Shown one piece after another: positions 5,243 to 11,807 of a stretch of DNA of 13,086 nucleotides. How positions within the stretch are numbered: position 1 is the stretch's first letter; every line of letters begins with the position of its first letter. The stretch is from positions 1-13,086 of the forward strand of contig DATLCI010000142.1 in the NCBI GenBank assembly GCA_035526435.1, given 5' to 3'. This DNA comes from DATLCI01 sp035526435. GTDB taxonomy: Bacteria; Acidobacteriota; Terriglobia; Terriglobales; Acidobacteriaceae. A program made the position numbers and the translations under genes. Below the pieces are notes generated by a model. That model ran no database searches. It had not been told where the DNA came from and was given only the letters and a program-made list of their open reading frames with translations.

Positions 5243-7651
5243 ATGTCCTTAGGTTCTCAGGCCGTACCCCCCAGCAATCGCGTCCGCATCGTTGTTGCAT
5301 CCTCCGTGATGCTGACTTTCATCAGCTTCTGGCGGGCAGCCGCCATTGTGCTGAACGATCTGGGCTCATCCGCCTTTTACGCAGGTGGCATCGCCGAACA
5401 AGCGATCGGCAAAGCCGCGCCCTGGTTCATCCTCGGGGTGATGTTCTTCGCTTCGGCGGTGCGCGCGCTCTACGTGGAAAGCTGTTCCATGTTCGTGCGC
5501 GGCGGCGTTTACCGCGTAGTGAAAGAAGCGCTGGGCGGAACGTTTGCCAAGGTCAGCGTATCGGCGCTGATGTTCGACTACATCCTCACGGGGCCCATAT
5601 CCGGCGTATCCGCTGGCCATTACATTGTGGGGCTCATCAACCAGGTGTTGCGTTCCGCCGATGAACATGGCTGGGTGCCGCGGGCGATGCATGACATCTT
5701 CAACGGCTCTCCACAGTTGCGGGAGAACTGGTTCGCGGTCTTCTTTGCCCTGGCGATGACCCTCTTTTATTGGTGGCAGAATACCAAGGGCCTGGAAGAA
5801 TCCAGCGAGAAGGCCATGCAGGTGATGAAGATCACGACCGTTATGGTCGTCATCCTTCTGCTCTGGTCGGGGGTCACCATCCTGCGGGCGCCGGCCGGCA
5901 CCATCCATCTGCCGCCGCTCCCTACTCCCGACAACTTGCGCTTCAGTGACGCGGCGCTGGGCTGGCTGCGCCACACGGATTGGCCGCACACCATTGGCCT
6001 GCTGGGCATTCTGATCGCGTTTGGGCACTCGGTGCTGGCAATGTCGGGCGAGGAATCCCTGGCGCAGGTGAACCGCGAGATCGAGCATCCCAAGCTACCC
6101 AATCTGAAAAAGGCCGCCGTGGTCATCGGCGTGTTCAGCTTTGCCTTCACTGGGCTGGCTTCCCTGCTGGCGGTGATGCTGATCCCGGATTCGGTGCGCC
6201 CGCTGTACTACGACAACATGATCAGCGGACTGGCCTTGCATCTGGTCGGACCGCAGATATTGAAGGTATTGTTCTCGGCATTTGTAGTCGTAGTCGGCTT
6301 CTTGATGCTCTCGGGCGCCATCAATACCTCGATCATTGGCTCGAACGGAGTGCTGAACCGCATCTCCGAGGATGGCGTCCTTACTGACTGGTTCCGCAAG
6401 CCGCACAAACGTTTTGGCACCAGCTATCGCATCATCAATCTGGTGGTTGGCCTGCAGTTGCTGACGATCCTCGCGAGCCGGGGCAATGTGTACACCCTGG
6501 GTGAAGCGTACGCCTTCGGCGTGATCTGGAGTTTCACCTTTAACAGTGTCGCCATGCTGGTGCTGCGCCGCAAGTTCAAAGGCGAGCGCGGATGGAAGAT
6601 GCCCCCGAACATCCGGATCGGCAGCCTGGAGGTCCCGGTGGGCCTGCTGTCAGTCCATCTGGTCTTGCTGGCGACCGCCGTGGTCAACCTGTTCACCAAG
6701 GAGATCGCGACCCAGGCCGGTATTGTTTTCACGGTGGTCTTCTTCATCATCTTCACGCTTTCGGAACGCGCCAACAAGCTCAAGTTTGCCACCAATGAAC
6801 GCCAGATGATGGAGCACTTCCAGCTTGAGCACCAGGAAAAGATCGAACGCGAACAGGCGGGTGTGCAGCCCGGCAATGTGCTGGTCACAGTGCGCGATTA
6901 CAACACTCTCGGGCACTTGAAGTGGGCGCTGGAATCAACGGACACCGATGAACAGGATGTAGTGGTGCTCTCCGCACGATTGACCGGCCCCGGAAGTTCA
7001 GAATACGAACTGGCGCAAGAGCAGATCTTCAGTGACTATGAGCAGACACTGTTCACAAAGGCAGTCTCGGTCGCAGAGAGCGTAGGCAAGAAGATATCGC
7101 TGCTGGTAGTACCGGCGCGCGACCCCTTCTCCGCCATCGTGCAGACGGCGAACACGTTGGAATCGTCCGCCATCGTGGCAGGCCTCTCCAGCAAGATGAC
7201 GGCCGAAGAACAAGCCTACCGCTTAGGCCAGGCGTGGGAAGCCATGCCCGAGCCGAAACGCCAGATCGTCTTCCAGGTAGTGAAGCCGGACGACCGCGTG
7301 GAAACCTTCCGCATCGGACCGCACACGCCGACGATGAAGACGGAAGACGTCCACTTGGTGCATCGGCTGTGGCTGCGCATGCGGCGGGAGATCGACGACC
7401 TGCATCATTCGGACCTGGTCACGCTTTCACTCACGCGATTGGCGCGCGACTACGGCCGCGAACCGGAAGAGATCTTGAACGCGCTTCGTAAAGGTGAAGG
7501 ACGAAGGACGGGTTCGCTGGCGCCCGCTTCAAAGCCGGCAATCCTGCCGCCCACCATGCCGGAGCCGACCCCACGCGAACGTCCGGGACGGCCCGACTCT
7601 GCTTCTGACGCTAACATCAAGGACGACAAAGACCACTTCCAAGGTTTTTAG
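5243..7651 (+). CDS. APC-family amino acid/polyamine-type permease with C-terminal USP-like domain
   Basis: 802 residues. The first ~510 form a multi-span transporter of the amino acid-polyamine-organocation superfamily. An N-terminal helix pair surrounds LTFISFWRAAAIVLNDLGSS, and GGVYRVVKEALG fits the conserved region after TM2. SGEESLAQVNREIEHPKLPNLKKA (about 268-291) matches the conserved APC segment between later helices, and a last hydrophobic helix ends near residue 507. Residues ~520-540 are a charged linker. Residues ~544-700 (NVLVTVRDYNTLGHLKWAL, DVVVLSARL, ISLLVVPARDPF, AIVAGLSS) look like an alpha/beta universal-stress-protein fold facing the cytosol. A helical, then Pro-rich and acidic tail ends the protein. 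The substrate is not evident. The start ATG has a weak ribosome site. The TAG stop overlaps the stop of the converging P-loop gene by 4 bases. Alternative: an inorganic-ion or drug transporter of the same fold. Confidence 0.85.
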   Translation: MSLGSQAVPPSNRVRIVVASSVMLTFISFWRAAAIVLNDLGSSAFYAGGIAEQAIGKAAPWFILGVMFFASAVRALYVESCSMFVRGGVYRVVKEALGGTFAKVSVSALMFDYILTGPISGVSAGHYIVGLINQVLRSADEHGWVPRAMHDIFNGSPQLRENWFAVFFALAMTLFYWWQNTKGLEESSEKAMQVMKITTVMVVILLLWSGVTILRAPAGTIHLPPLPTPDNLRFSDAALGWLRHTDWPHTIGLLGILIAFGHSVLAMSGEESLAQVNREIEHPKLPNLKKAAVVIGVFSFAFTGLASLLAVMLIPDSVRPLYYDNMISGLALHLVGPQILKVLFSAFVVVVGFLMLSGAINTSIIGSNGVLNRISEDGVLTDWFRKPHKRFGTSYRIINLVVGLQLLTILASRGNVYTLGEAYAFGVIWSFTFNSVAMLVLRRKFKGERGWKMPPNIRIGSLEVPVGLLSVHLVLLATAVVNLFTKEIATQAGIVFTVVFFIIFTLSERANKLKFATNERQMMEHFQLEHQEKIEREQAGVQPGNVLVTVRDYNTLGHLKWALESTDTDEQDVVVLSARLTGPGSSEYELAQEQIFSDYEQTLFTKAVSVAESVGKKISLLVVPARDPFSAIVQTANTLESSAIVAGLSSKMTAEEQAYRLGQAWEAMPEPKRQIVFQVVKPDDRVETFRIGPHTPTMKTEDVHLVHRLWLRMRREIDDLHHSDLVTLSLTRLARDYGREPEEILNALRKGEGRRTGSLAPASKPAILPPTMPEPTPRERPGRPDSASDANIKDDKDHFQGF

Positions 7652-8274
7652 CTTTTTACGTGAGCGCCGATCCGCCCGCGGACGAACTCTGAAATCTCCT
7701 CCGTCACATATTCCGGAGGTGTGATGCGGAAGACCGGCTTGCCTTCGATCAGCTTGAGGCTCACTCGGTCCCACTGCGGGACGGCACCTGCAGAAGCGGC
7801 ATGCAAAACGATTGCATCCGCGCGGTCAAGGAATTCGCGCGCGGAATCTTTGAAGTCCGGGTTCTCGAAATCCAAAACGCTCAGGTATACGTCCGGCCGC
7901 AGAAATCGCAGCACACTATTAGATTCAAGGATGATGTTTTGCGCGCCTTGCAACTGCTCACGCAGTGCGGGCATAGCTTCCGCCAGCATGCCCTGCTTTG
8001 TACGCACCCACAGGGACCGCCTGGCTCCGGCGACGAGGAAGCGCGAGGTATCGGAGGTGCCGGAGCGGTCGAACTCTTCGTCGATCGACCAGCTATGTTC
8101 GCGTTCGTTCAACGCGCAGTCGCAAGGCGCGGTGGTGACGGAGCAAACACCGTGCCCGAACTGGGTGATCTTGGCGGCAGTCCAATCCGCTTCGGGGATG
8201 GCGGCAATGATGCCGGCCACCACGCTAGTCTTGCCGACGTTGCGGGAGTGTCCGCCGATGACGACCAGGGCCAT
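7648..8274 (-). CDS. P-loop NTPase, BioD/MobB-like, function unknown
   Basis: 208 residues. The N-terminus MALVVIGGHSRNVGKTSVV is a P-loop of the GX5GKT form used by dethiobiotin synthetase (BioD) and related SIMIBI-class enzymes. SGTSDTSRFLVAGARR (71-86) resembles the conserved DTxRHRxAGA segment of MobB, the GTP-binding molybdopterin-guanine-dinucleotide factor. IILESNS (114-120) is a probable Walker B-like strand, and RADAIVLHA (151-159) is the next core strand. Cys44, Cys51 and Cys53, with His41, sit close together between the P-loop and that segment, and could bind a metal. The usual MobB guanine/molybdenum context is absent: the gene is the last of an envelope operon, 5 bases after lpxD, with no ribosome site of its own, implying coupling. 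It converges on the APC gene with overlapping stops. I do not assign a reaction; ligase, kinase or metal-delivery roles are all possible. Confidence 0.75.
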   Translation of the reverse strand: MALVVIGGHSRNVGKTSVVAGIIAAIPEADWTAAKITQFGHGVCSVTTAPCDCALNEREHSWSIDEEFDRSGTSDTSRFLVAGARRSLWVRTKQGMLAEAMPALREQLQGAQNIILESNSVLRFLRPDVYLSVLDFENPDFKDSAREFLDRADAIVLHAASAGAVPQWDRVSLKLIEGKPVFRITPPEYVTEEISEFVRGRIGAHVKS

Positions 8275-8279
8275 AGCGC

Positions 8280-9296
8280 TTAATCTTTCTGCTTTTTGTC
8301 AGAAGACTTCTGCGCGAGCCGGGAGATCGTCGCCAGTTCTTTGAGATGCTGCTTCAGTGGCTTAGCCGGAATCCCCCAGTGCACCACGCCGGCCCCGCGC
8401 ACGATCTTGCCCGTGAGGACTCCGCTGCCGGAGCCGAGGATGACTCCATCCTCGATTATGACGTGGTCGCCGATGCCGACTTGCCCGCCAACAATGACAT
8501 TGTTGCCAATGACCGTGCTGCCGGAGATACCCGTCTGCGCCGCGATGACGACGTTGTCGCCGATGCGGACGTTGTGACCGATGTGGACTTGGTTGTCGAG
8601 CTTCGTACCGTTGCCGATGACGGTTGACTCCAGGGCGCCACGGTCAATGGTGCAGTTGGCGCCAATCTCCACATCGTTACCGATGACCAACGTGCCTATC
8701 TGAGGAAACTTTTCATACTTGCCTTGCTCGTCGCGGACGAAACCGAAGCCGTCGCTGCCAAGTACCACTCCCGCATGCACGACCACCCGGTCGCCGAGCT
8801 TGGTCCCGGAATAGATAGTGACGTTGGGGGCGATCTCACACTGGCTTCCTAAAGAGACGCCTGCTCCGATGCTCGCATTGGCGCCGACCCGCGAACGCGC
8901 GCCAATGTTGGCGGCTCGCTGCACTACCGCGTGCGGCCCGACCGACACGCCCAGGCCGAGCTTGGCATCCTTATGCACTACGGCGCTGGGATGCACTCCG
9001 AGCTGATGTTCCGGAGGTTCGGCCAGCAATGCGGCCGCGCGCGCAAATGCGAGGCGAGGCGATTTTGCCCGCAGCAATGGCTTGGCCGCCCCGTTGACCT
9101 CTACAGAGACGGGGACGATGATGGCCCCGGCCTTACTCGCTAAGGCTTGCGCCAGAAGTTTGGCGTCTTCAATAAAGACAAGGTGCTTCCCCGCCGCGGT
9201 TCCAAGACTGGCGACACCGCTGATCTCCACGCTCGCATCATCACCGGCAAGCTCGGCGCCAATGTGGTTCGCGATCTCCCGCAGGGTGTGTCTCAT
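8280..9296 (-). CDS. lpxD: UDP-3-O-(3-hydroxyacyl)glucosamine N-acyltransferase
   Basis: LpxD adds the second 3-hydroxyacyl chain, from acyl-ACP, to UDP-3-O-acyl-glucosamine, the third step of lipid A synthesis, in the cytosol. The N-terminal uridine-binding domain (MRHTLREIANHIGAELAGDD onward, ~1-95) is followed by left-handed beta-helix hexapeptide repeats from about residue 98 to 300. Signature stretches are NVTIYSGTKLGDRVVVHAG, LGSDGFGF and CTIDRGALESTVIGNG. The likely catalytic His is in VHIGHNVRIGDN at about residue 241, next to the position of His239 in E. coli LpxD. The C-terminal helix (PLKQHLKELATISRL) closes the trimer. I chose ATG 9296 (338 residues, family-like N-terminus). ATG 9314, which has GAGGG too near it, would add only six residues; longer starts overlap the upstream gene. 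It follows the LpxL/HtrB-like gene closely and precedes the P-loop gene by 5 bases. Confidence 0.95.
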   Translation of the reverse strand: MRHTLREIANHIGAELAGDDASVEISGVASLGTAAGKHLVFIEDAKLLAQALASKAGAIIVPVSVEVNGAAKPLLRAKSPRLAFARAAALLAEPPEHQLGVHPSAVVHKDAKLGLGVSVGPHAVVQRAANIGARSRVGANASIGAGVSLGSQCEIAPNVTIYSGTKLGDRVVVHAGVVLGSDGFGFVRDEQGKYEKFPQIGTLVIGNDVEIGANCTIDRGALESTVIGNGTKLDNQVHIGHNVRIGDNVVIAAQTGISGSTVIGNNVIVGGQVGIGDHVIIEDGVILGSGSGVLTGKIVRGAGVVHWGIPAKPLKQHLKELATISRLAQKSSDKKQKD

Positions 9297-9319
9297 GGCT
9301 GGATTGTATGGCATGACCC

Positions 9320-10219
9320 TCAATACAGAGAAGGTTCGCCCGGAGGACGCGTCTTCCAGCGACGGTGCACCCACAACCACTGGCCGGGATGTTTTCGCGC
9401 CTGTTTCTCCAACGCGAGATTAAACAGAGCAGTATTCGCAACCACGTCGGCTTCCGTGTCGCCCGTCTGTACTAGTTCGAGAGCAGGCTCGAATACAACT
9501 TTGTACTTTCCCAGTTGGCCGTCCCACAAAGTGAAGCCCGGCACCACGGCCGCGCCGGTCTTCAAGGCCATGCGCGCTAAGCCGCTCGCGGTGCAGGCCG
9601 GCACGCCAAAGTACGGAACAAATATCCCCTGCGGCGGCGTCATATTGGTGTCCATCAGGATGCCCACGGTCTCGCCCGCGCGCATGGAAGCCAGCAGGCC
9701 GCGGGCGAACTCCCGGTTGTCGATAGTCTCATTCCCATGCAACGTGCGATAACGCTTTACCAGGCCATCCACTAAACGGTTGTCCAGGTCGCGCACCACG
9801 ATCTTCATGGGGTGGCCGTAAAGCGAATGCGCGAAGGAGCCCACCTCCCACCCGCCAAAATGTCCGGTAAGGATGAGGACGCCCTTCCCTCGTCCGCGGA
9901 CGCTCTCAAAATTCTCAAAGCCTTCGTAGATCGCGACGGTAGCAACGTTCTCGCGGGTGTAGCGCGGAAACAGACAGAACTCCGCCAACTGGCGGCCAAG
10001 TCCGATAAAAAGCTGGCGCAGCAAAGCGGAACGCTCTCGGCGGGTCTTCTCCGGAAACGCGATCTCGAGATTCCGCATGCCGACGCGGCGTAGCTTGGCG
10101 TGAACGAATGAAACGGCGCGCGCCAACCCAATACCCACCGCCCGGGCCAGTGGCCGAGGTAGCGCCCCGATCATCCGCACCAGCAGCCACAGCGGAAGGT
10201 ATTCCAGTCTTTCACGCAT
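9320..10219 (-). CDS. Lipid A late acyltransferase / lysophospholipid acyltransferase, LpxL-HtrB type
   Basis: 299 residues from ATG 10219. The family transfers secondary acyl chains from acyl-ACP onto Kdo-lipid A precursors at the cytosolic face of the inner membrane. The HX4E catalytic motif is in LTGHFGGWEV (His120, Glu125). The C-terminal WVHRRWKTRP matches the conserved W-x-H/R-R-W-K-T-R-P end of LpxL/LpxM. Other family blocks are GMRNLEIAFPEK near residue 47, YEGFENFE, VGILMDTN and GxxVPYFGVPA-like IFVPYFGVPACTASGLARMA. A hydrophobic N-terminal helix (YLPLWLLVRMIGALPRPLARA) anchors it. A TTG at 10261 in frame would add 14 residues, but that TTG is better explained as part of a -35 box. 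It heads a three-gene operon with lpxD and the P-loop protein, supporting a role in lipid A. Which acylation it performs cannot be told. Confidence 0.9.
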   Translation of the reverse strand: MRERLEYLPLWLLVRMIGALPRPLARAVGIGLARAVSFVHAKLRRVGMRNLEIAFPEKTRRERSALLRQLFIGLGRQLAEFCLFPRYTRENVATVAIYEGFENFESVRGRGKGVLILTGHFGGWEVGSFAHSLYGHPMKIVVRDLDNRLVDGLVKRYRTLHGNETIDNREFARGLLASMRAGETVGILMDTNMTPPQGIFVPYFGVPACTASGLARMALKTGAAVVPGFTLWDGQLGKYKVVFEPALELVQTGDTEADVVANTALFNLALEKQARKHPGQWLWVHRRWKTRPPGEPSLY

Positions 10220-10231
10220 GAAGTGGCTTCG

Positions 10232-10261
10232 ACGGTAGCATCGCTCAAAAACAGGTGTCAA
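10232..10261 (-). promoter_or_regulatory. Promoter of the lpxL-like/lpxD/P-loop operon
   Basis: The minus strand carries a perfect -35 TTGACA (10261-10256), then 18 bases, then TACCGT (10237-10232) preceded by TGC, which makes an extended -10. Transcription would begin near 10225, leaving only about six bases before ATG 10219, so the mRNA would be nearly leaderless. No ribosome site is visible before that ATG, which fits. Confidence 0.45.
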
Positions 10262-10296
10262 TCAGCGCGGGACGAGCAGGCCGAAATCGGGCGCGG

Positions 10297-10302
10297 TAAA
10301 AT
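10297..10302 (+). promoter_or_regulatory. Candidate -10 box for the cytochrome c gene
   Basis: TAAAAT matches the -10 consensus at five of six places and would start transcription near 10309, about 14 bases before ATG 10323 and just ahead of its GGAGGA ribosome site (10313-10318). No -35 hexamer is convincing. Confidence 0.4.
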
Positions 10303-10322
10303 CTGACTAGTCGGAGGAATTT

Positions 10323-10868
10323 ATGCGTTGTGCGAGACTGCTGTTTCTCATGGGACTAGTTGTTTTTGTCGGATGCAAAGCCTCGGAGCCGGGCAAGGTG
10401 CAAAGTTCGGTGATGACATCGGTGAAACAGAATGTGACGATCGGGGGAAAAGATTGGAAGAATGCTATCACCTATACGCCGGAAGTCTTCCAGGAGGGCC
10501 AGGCACACTTTGGCCATCACTGCCAGGTCTGCCACGGCCTTGACGGGCAAAATACAGGCGTACCCTTTGCTACCAGGATGTCGCCGCCGGTGGCGGACCT
10601 GAAGAGCACTGACGTGCAGGGGTATTCAGACGGCCAATTGAAATGGATCATCGAGAACGGCATCGAGCCTTCGGGAATGCCGGGGTGGAAAAACATTCTT
10701 TCCGACGACGAGATGTGGAAGATCGTCCACTTCATGCGGCATCTGCCCGCCAAAGGCAGCTTGGGCGTCCCGGATGTTTTCAAGGAAGAATCCGAGAAGC
10801 ATGAAGCGGTAAAGGCGGGGGCCACGGTGGACGAATCCAAGCCGCACACCCACACGCACAAGCATTGA
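10323..10868 (+). CDS. Lipoprotein-type mono-haem cytochrome c
   Basis: 181 residues. GGAGGA lies 4 bases before the ATG. The first 17 residues are a signal peptide ending FVGC; Cys18 is probably lipidated, although Phe at -3 is not the ideal lipobox residue. The haem site is CQVCH (67-71) with the usual following HGLDGQNTG. The likely axial Met is Met119 in GIEPSGMPGW, followed by LSDDEMWKIVHFMRHLP, the typical C-terminal helix of class I cytochrome c. This is a periplasmic electron carrier, probably tethered to a membrane; partner oxidase or dehydrogenase genes are not in the window. The tail after residue 145 is charged and ends in alternating His (PHTHTHKH), which could bind metal. It stands alone, divergent from the lipid A operon and convergent with the regulator gene. 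Confidence 0.88.
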   Translation: MRCARLLFLMGLVVFVGCKASEPGKVQSSVMTSVKQNVTIGGKDWKNAITYTPEVFQEGQAHFGHHCQVCHGLDGQNTGVPFATRMSPPVADLKSTDVQGYSDGQLKWIIENGIEPSGMPGWKNILSDDEMWKIVHFMRHLPAKGSLGVPDVFKEESEKHEAVKAGATVDESKPHTHTHKH

Positions 10869-10901
10869 AGGAAGCAAAAAAAGTGGGAAGGAAGCAAAAA
10901 A
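10866..10901. repeat. Two tandem copies of a GAAGGAAGCAAAAAA unit
   Basis: GAAGGAAGCAAAAAA begins at 10867 and again at 10887, 20 bases apart, right after the cytochrome c stop. On the minus strand the A-tracts become T-tracts; the second copy supplies the U-run of the regulator's terminator. It may be a duplicated terminator tail. Confidence 0.7.
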
Positions 10902-10940
10902 TTGGGGCCGGACCGGCGACCCTCGTTCCGATCCAGCCCC
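10896..10940 (-). terminator. Intrinsic terminator of the NarL/LuxR-type regulator gene
   Basis: On the minus strand GGGGCTGGATCGG (10940-10928) pairs with CCGGTCCGGCCCC (10916-10904) over 13 continuous pairs, two of them U-G wobbles, around an 11-base loop, then AATTTTTT. On the plus strand the same two positions become C-A mismatches and no U-run follows, so the signal is specific to minus-strand transcripts. It ends the transcript about 155 bases after the regulator stop codon. Confidence 0.8.
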
Positions 10941-11019
10941 GTCTCCCAGGTTCTGTGGTAGGTGAAGCGAGTATGGGGTGGGAACCGCCGAGCCGCAAGA
11001 TGACCGAAGTAGGGGTCTA

Positions 11020-11045
11020 GTTCGGATTCAGTACAGTGTCCGAAC
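11020..11045. repeat. 7-bp perfect inverted repeat after the regulator gene
   Basis: GTTCGGA (11020-11026) and TCCGAAC (11039-11045) form a perfect 7-bp stem, with one possible further T-G pair, around a 12-base loop. It begins 5 bases past the regulator stop codon and has no U-run on either strand, so it is more likely an RNA-stabilising or 3'UTR hairpin than a terminator. Confidence 0.5.
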
Positions 11046-11050
11046 GGCCA

Positions 11051-11728
11051 CTACTTCGTGGAAATCACCAGTGAATGGGTGATGGCATGAACGGACAGCG
11101 CGATGCGGTTCTGGACGCCTACCTTGCGCATCAGCTTGGCGACGTGCGCTTTCACGGTGCGCTCTTCGATGCCCAGCACCGACCCGATCTCTTTGTTGGA
11201 GCGTCCCGCGACCAGCAGCTCCAAAACTTCCTTCTCACGGTCAGTAAAAGTAACGCGGCCTGCCGGGAATATCCGGCCGGGGGAAGCGGTCACACGTTCA
11301 ATGAAAGTGGAAAGCACCCGGCGAGGAGCCCACACTGAGCCTTGGTTCACGATGCGGATGGCCTGAATGAATTCCTGCGGACTGGCAGCTTCATCCACAT
11401 AGCCCTTGGCGCCGGCGGCGACCGCTTTGAGGATCGTCTCGTCGTCCGCGCCGCTGCCGGTGACGATGATCCGCAGATCCGGCCGCGTGGCCTTCATGCC
11501 CGCCATAGTGTCGAACAGATTGTGTCCGTTGCGGCTTCCGAGCAGGACCATATCCACGTCCGTGCGGGCGCCGATCTCAGCCAATGAGTAAGAGACGAGC
11601 TCGAGGTCAGTCTCGGTGTCGAACAGCGAACGCAATCCAATGAAACGCAGGGGATCGCTTTCCACAACGGCAATGACGGTCTTGGGCTTCTTGGCGGTAG
11701 CTGGTTTCATAGGTGCTTGGCGCTCCAT
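11051..11728 (-). CDS. NarL/LuxR-type response regulator with a degenerate receiver
   Basis: About 225 residues from ATG 11728 (ATG 11710 gives 219; neither has a strong ribosome site; a longer in-frame opening to 11875 runs into the upstream gene and is not family-like). Residues ~17-135 have the receiver fold: acidic pair in VVESDP, strand VDMVLLG, TGSGADDE with the conserved Thr, and GAKGYVDEA. The phosphoacceptor Asp expected at the end of VDMVLL is Gly64 (codon GGA at 11539-11537), and the conserved Lys after GY is absent (GYVDE). It is therefore unlikely to be switched by phosphotransfer. Residues ~159-221 (FTDREKEVLELLVAGRSNKEIGSVLGIEERTVKAHVAKLM) are a complete LuxR/GerE DNA-binding helix-turn-helix. 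No partner kinase is in the window. A 20-bp dyad lies upstream at 11776-11795, and a terminator follows at 10896-10940. Targets are unknown. Confidence 0.88.
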   Translation of the reverse strand: MERQAPMKPATAKKPKTVIAVVESDPLRFIGLRSLFDTETDLELVSYSLAEIGARTDVDMVLLGSRNGHNLFDTMAGMKATRPDLRIIVTGSGADDETILKAVAAGAKGYVDEAASPQEFIQAIRIVNQGSVWAPRRVLSTFIERVTASPGRIFPAGRVTFTDREKEVLELLVAGRSNKEIGSVLGIEERTVKAHVAKLMRKVGVQNRIALSVHAITHSLVISTK

Positions 11729-11775
11729 GAACTGCACAAGCGTATCCGAAACCGGCCAATGGGGATAGAGGCCAA

Positions 11776-11795
11776 AGTACCTGAGGGGGTGTACT
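11776..11795. promoter_or_regulatory. Candidate operator: 20-bp dyad upstream of the regulator
   Basis: AGTAC and GTACT are 5-bp inverted arms separated by 10 bases, giving a 20-bp dyad about 48 bases before the regulator start. Twenty base pairs is the length of typical LuxR-family sites. A separate perfect 10-bp palindrome, GGACATGTCC, sits at 11799-11808 overlapping the stop codon of the upstream gene. Autoregulation is an inference only. Confidence 0.3.
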
Positions 11796-11807
11796 AAGGG
11801 ACATGTC

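Noticed and set aside
5366..6088. 240-codon minus-strand open frame inside the transporter gene
   Set aside because: Opposite strand of a clearly membrane-protein coding frame; the product is polar with no recognisable domain.
7721..8344. 207-codon plus-strand open frame
   Set aside because: Antisense to the P-loop protein and the end of lpxD, with Arg/Ser-rich shadow composition.
8296..8627. Periodic plus-strand frames with repeated Asp/Val or Pro/Met patterns
   Set aside because: They arise from the hexapeptide repeats of lpxD read on the other strand, and are not a DNA repeat or separate gene.
10220..10261. TTG start for the LpxL-like gene
   Set aside because: The TTG is the beginning of a perfect TTGACA -35 box; ATG 10219 gives the normal N-terminus.
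10885..10900. GGAAGGAAGCA resembles the conserved loop of bacterial SRP RNA
   Set aside because: The flanking strands do not pair as in 4.5S RNA, the motif is part of a short tandem repeat, and the A-tract is better explained as the U-run of the minus-strand terminator.
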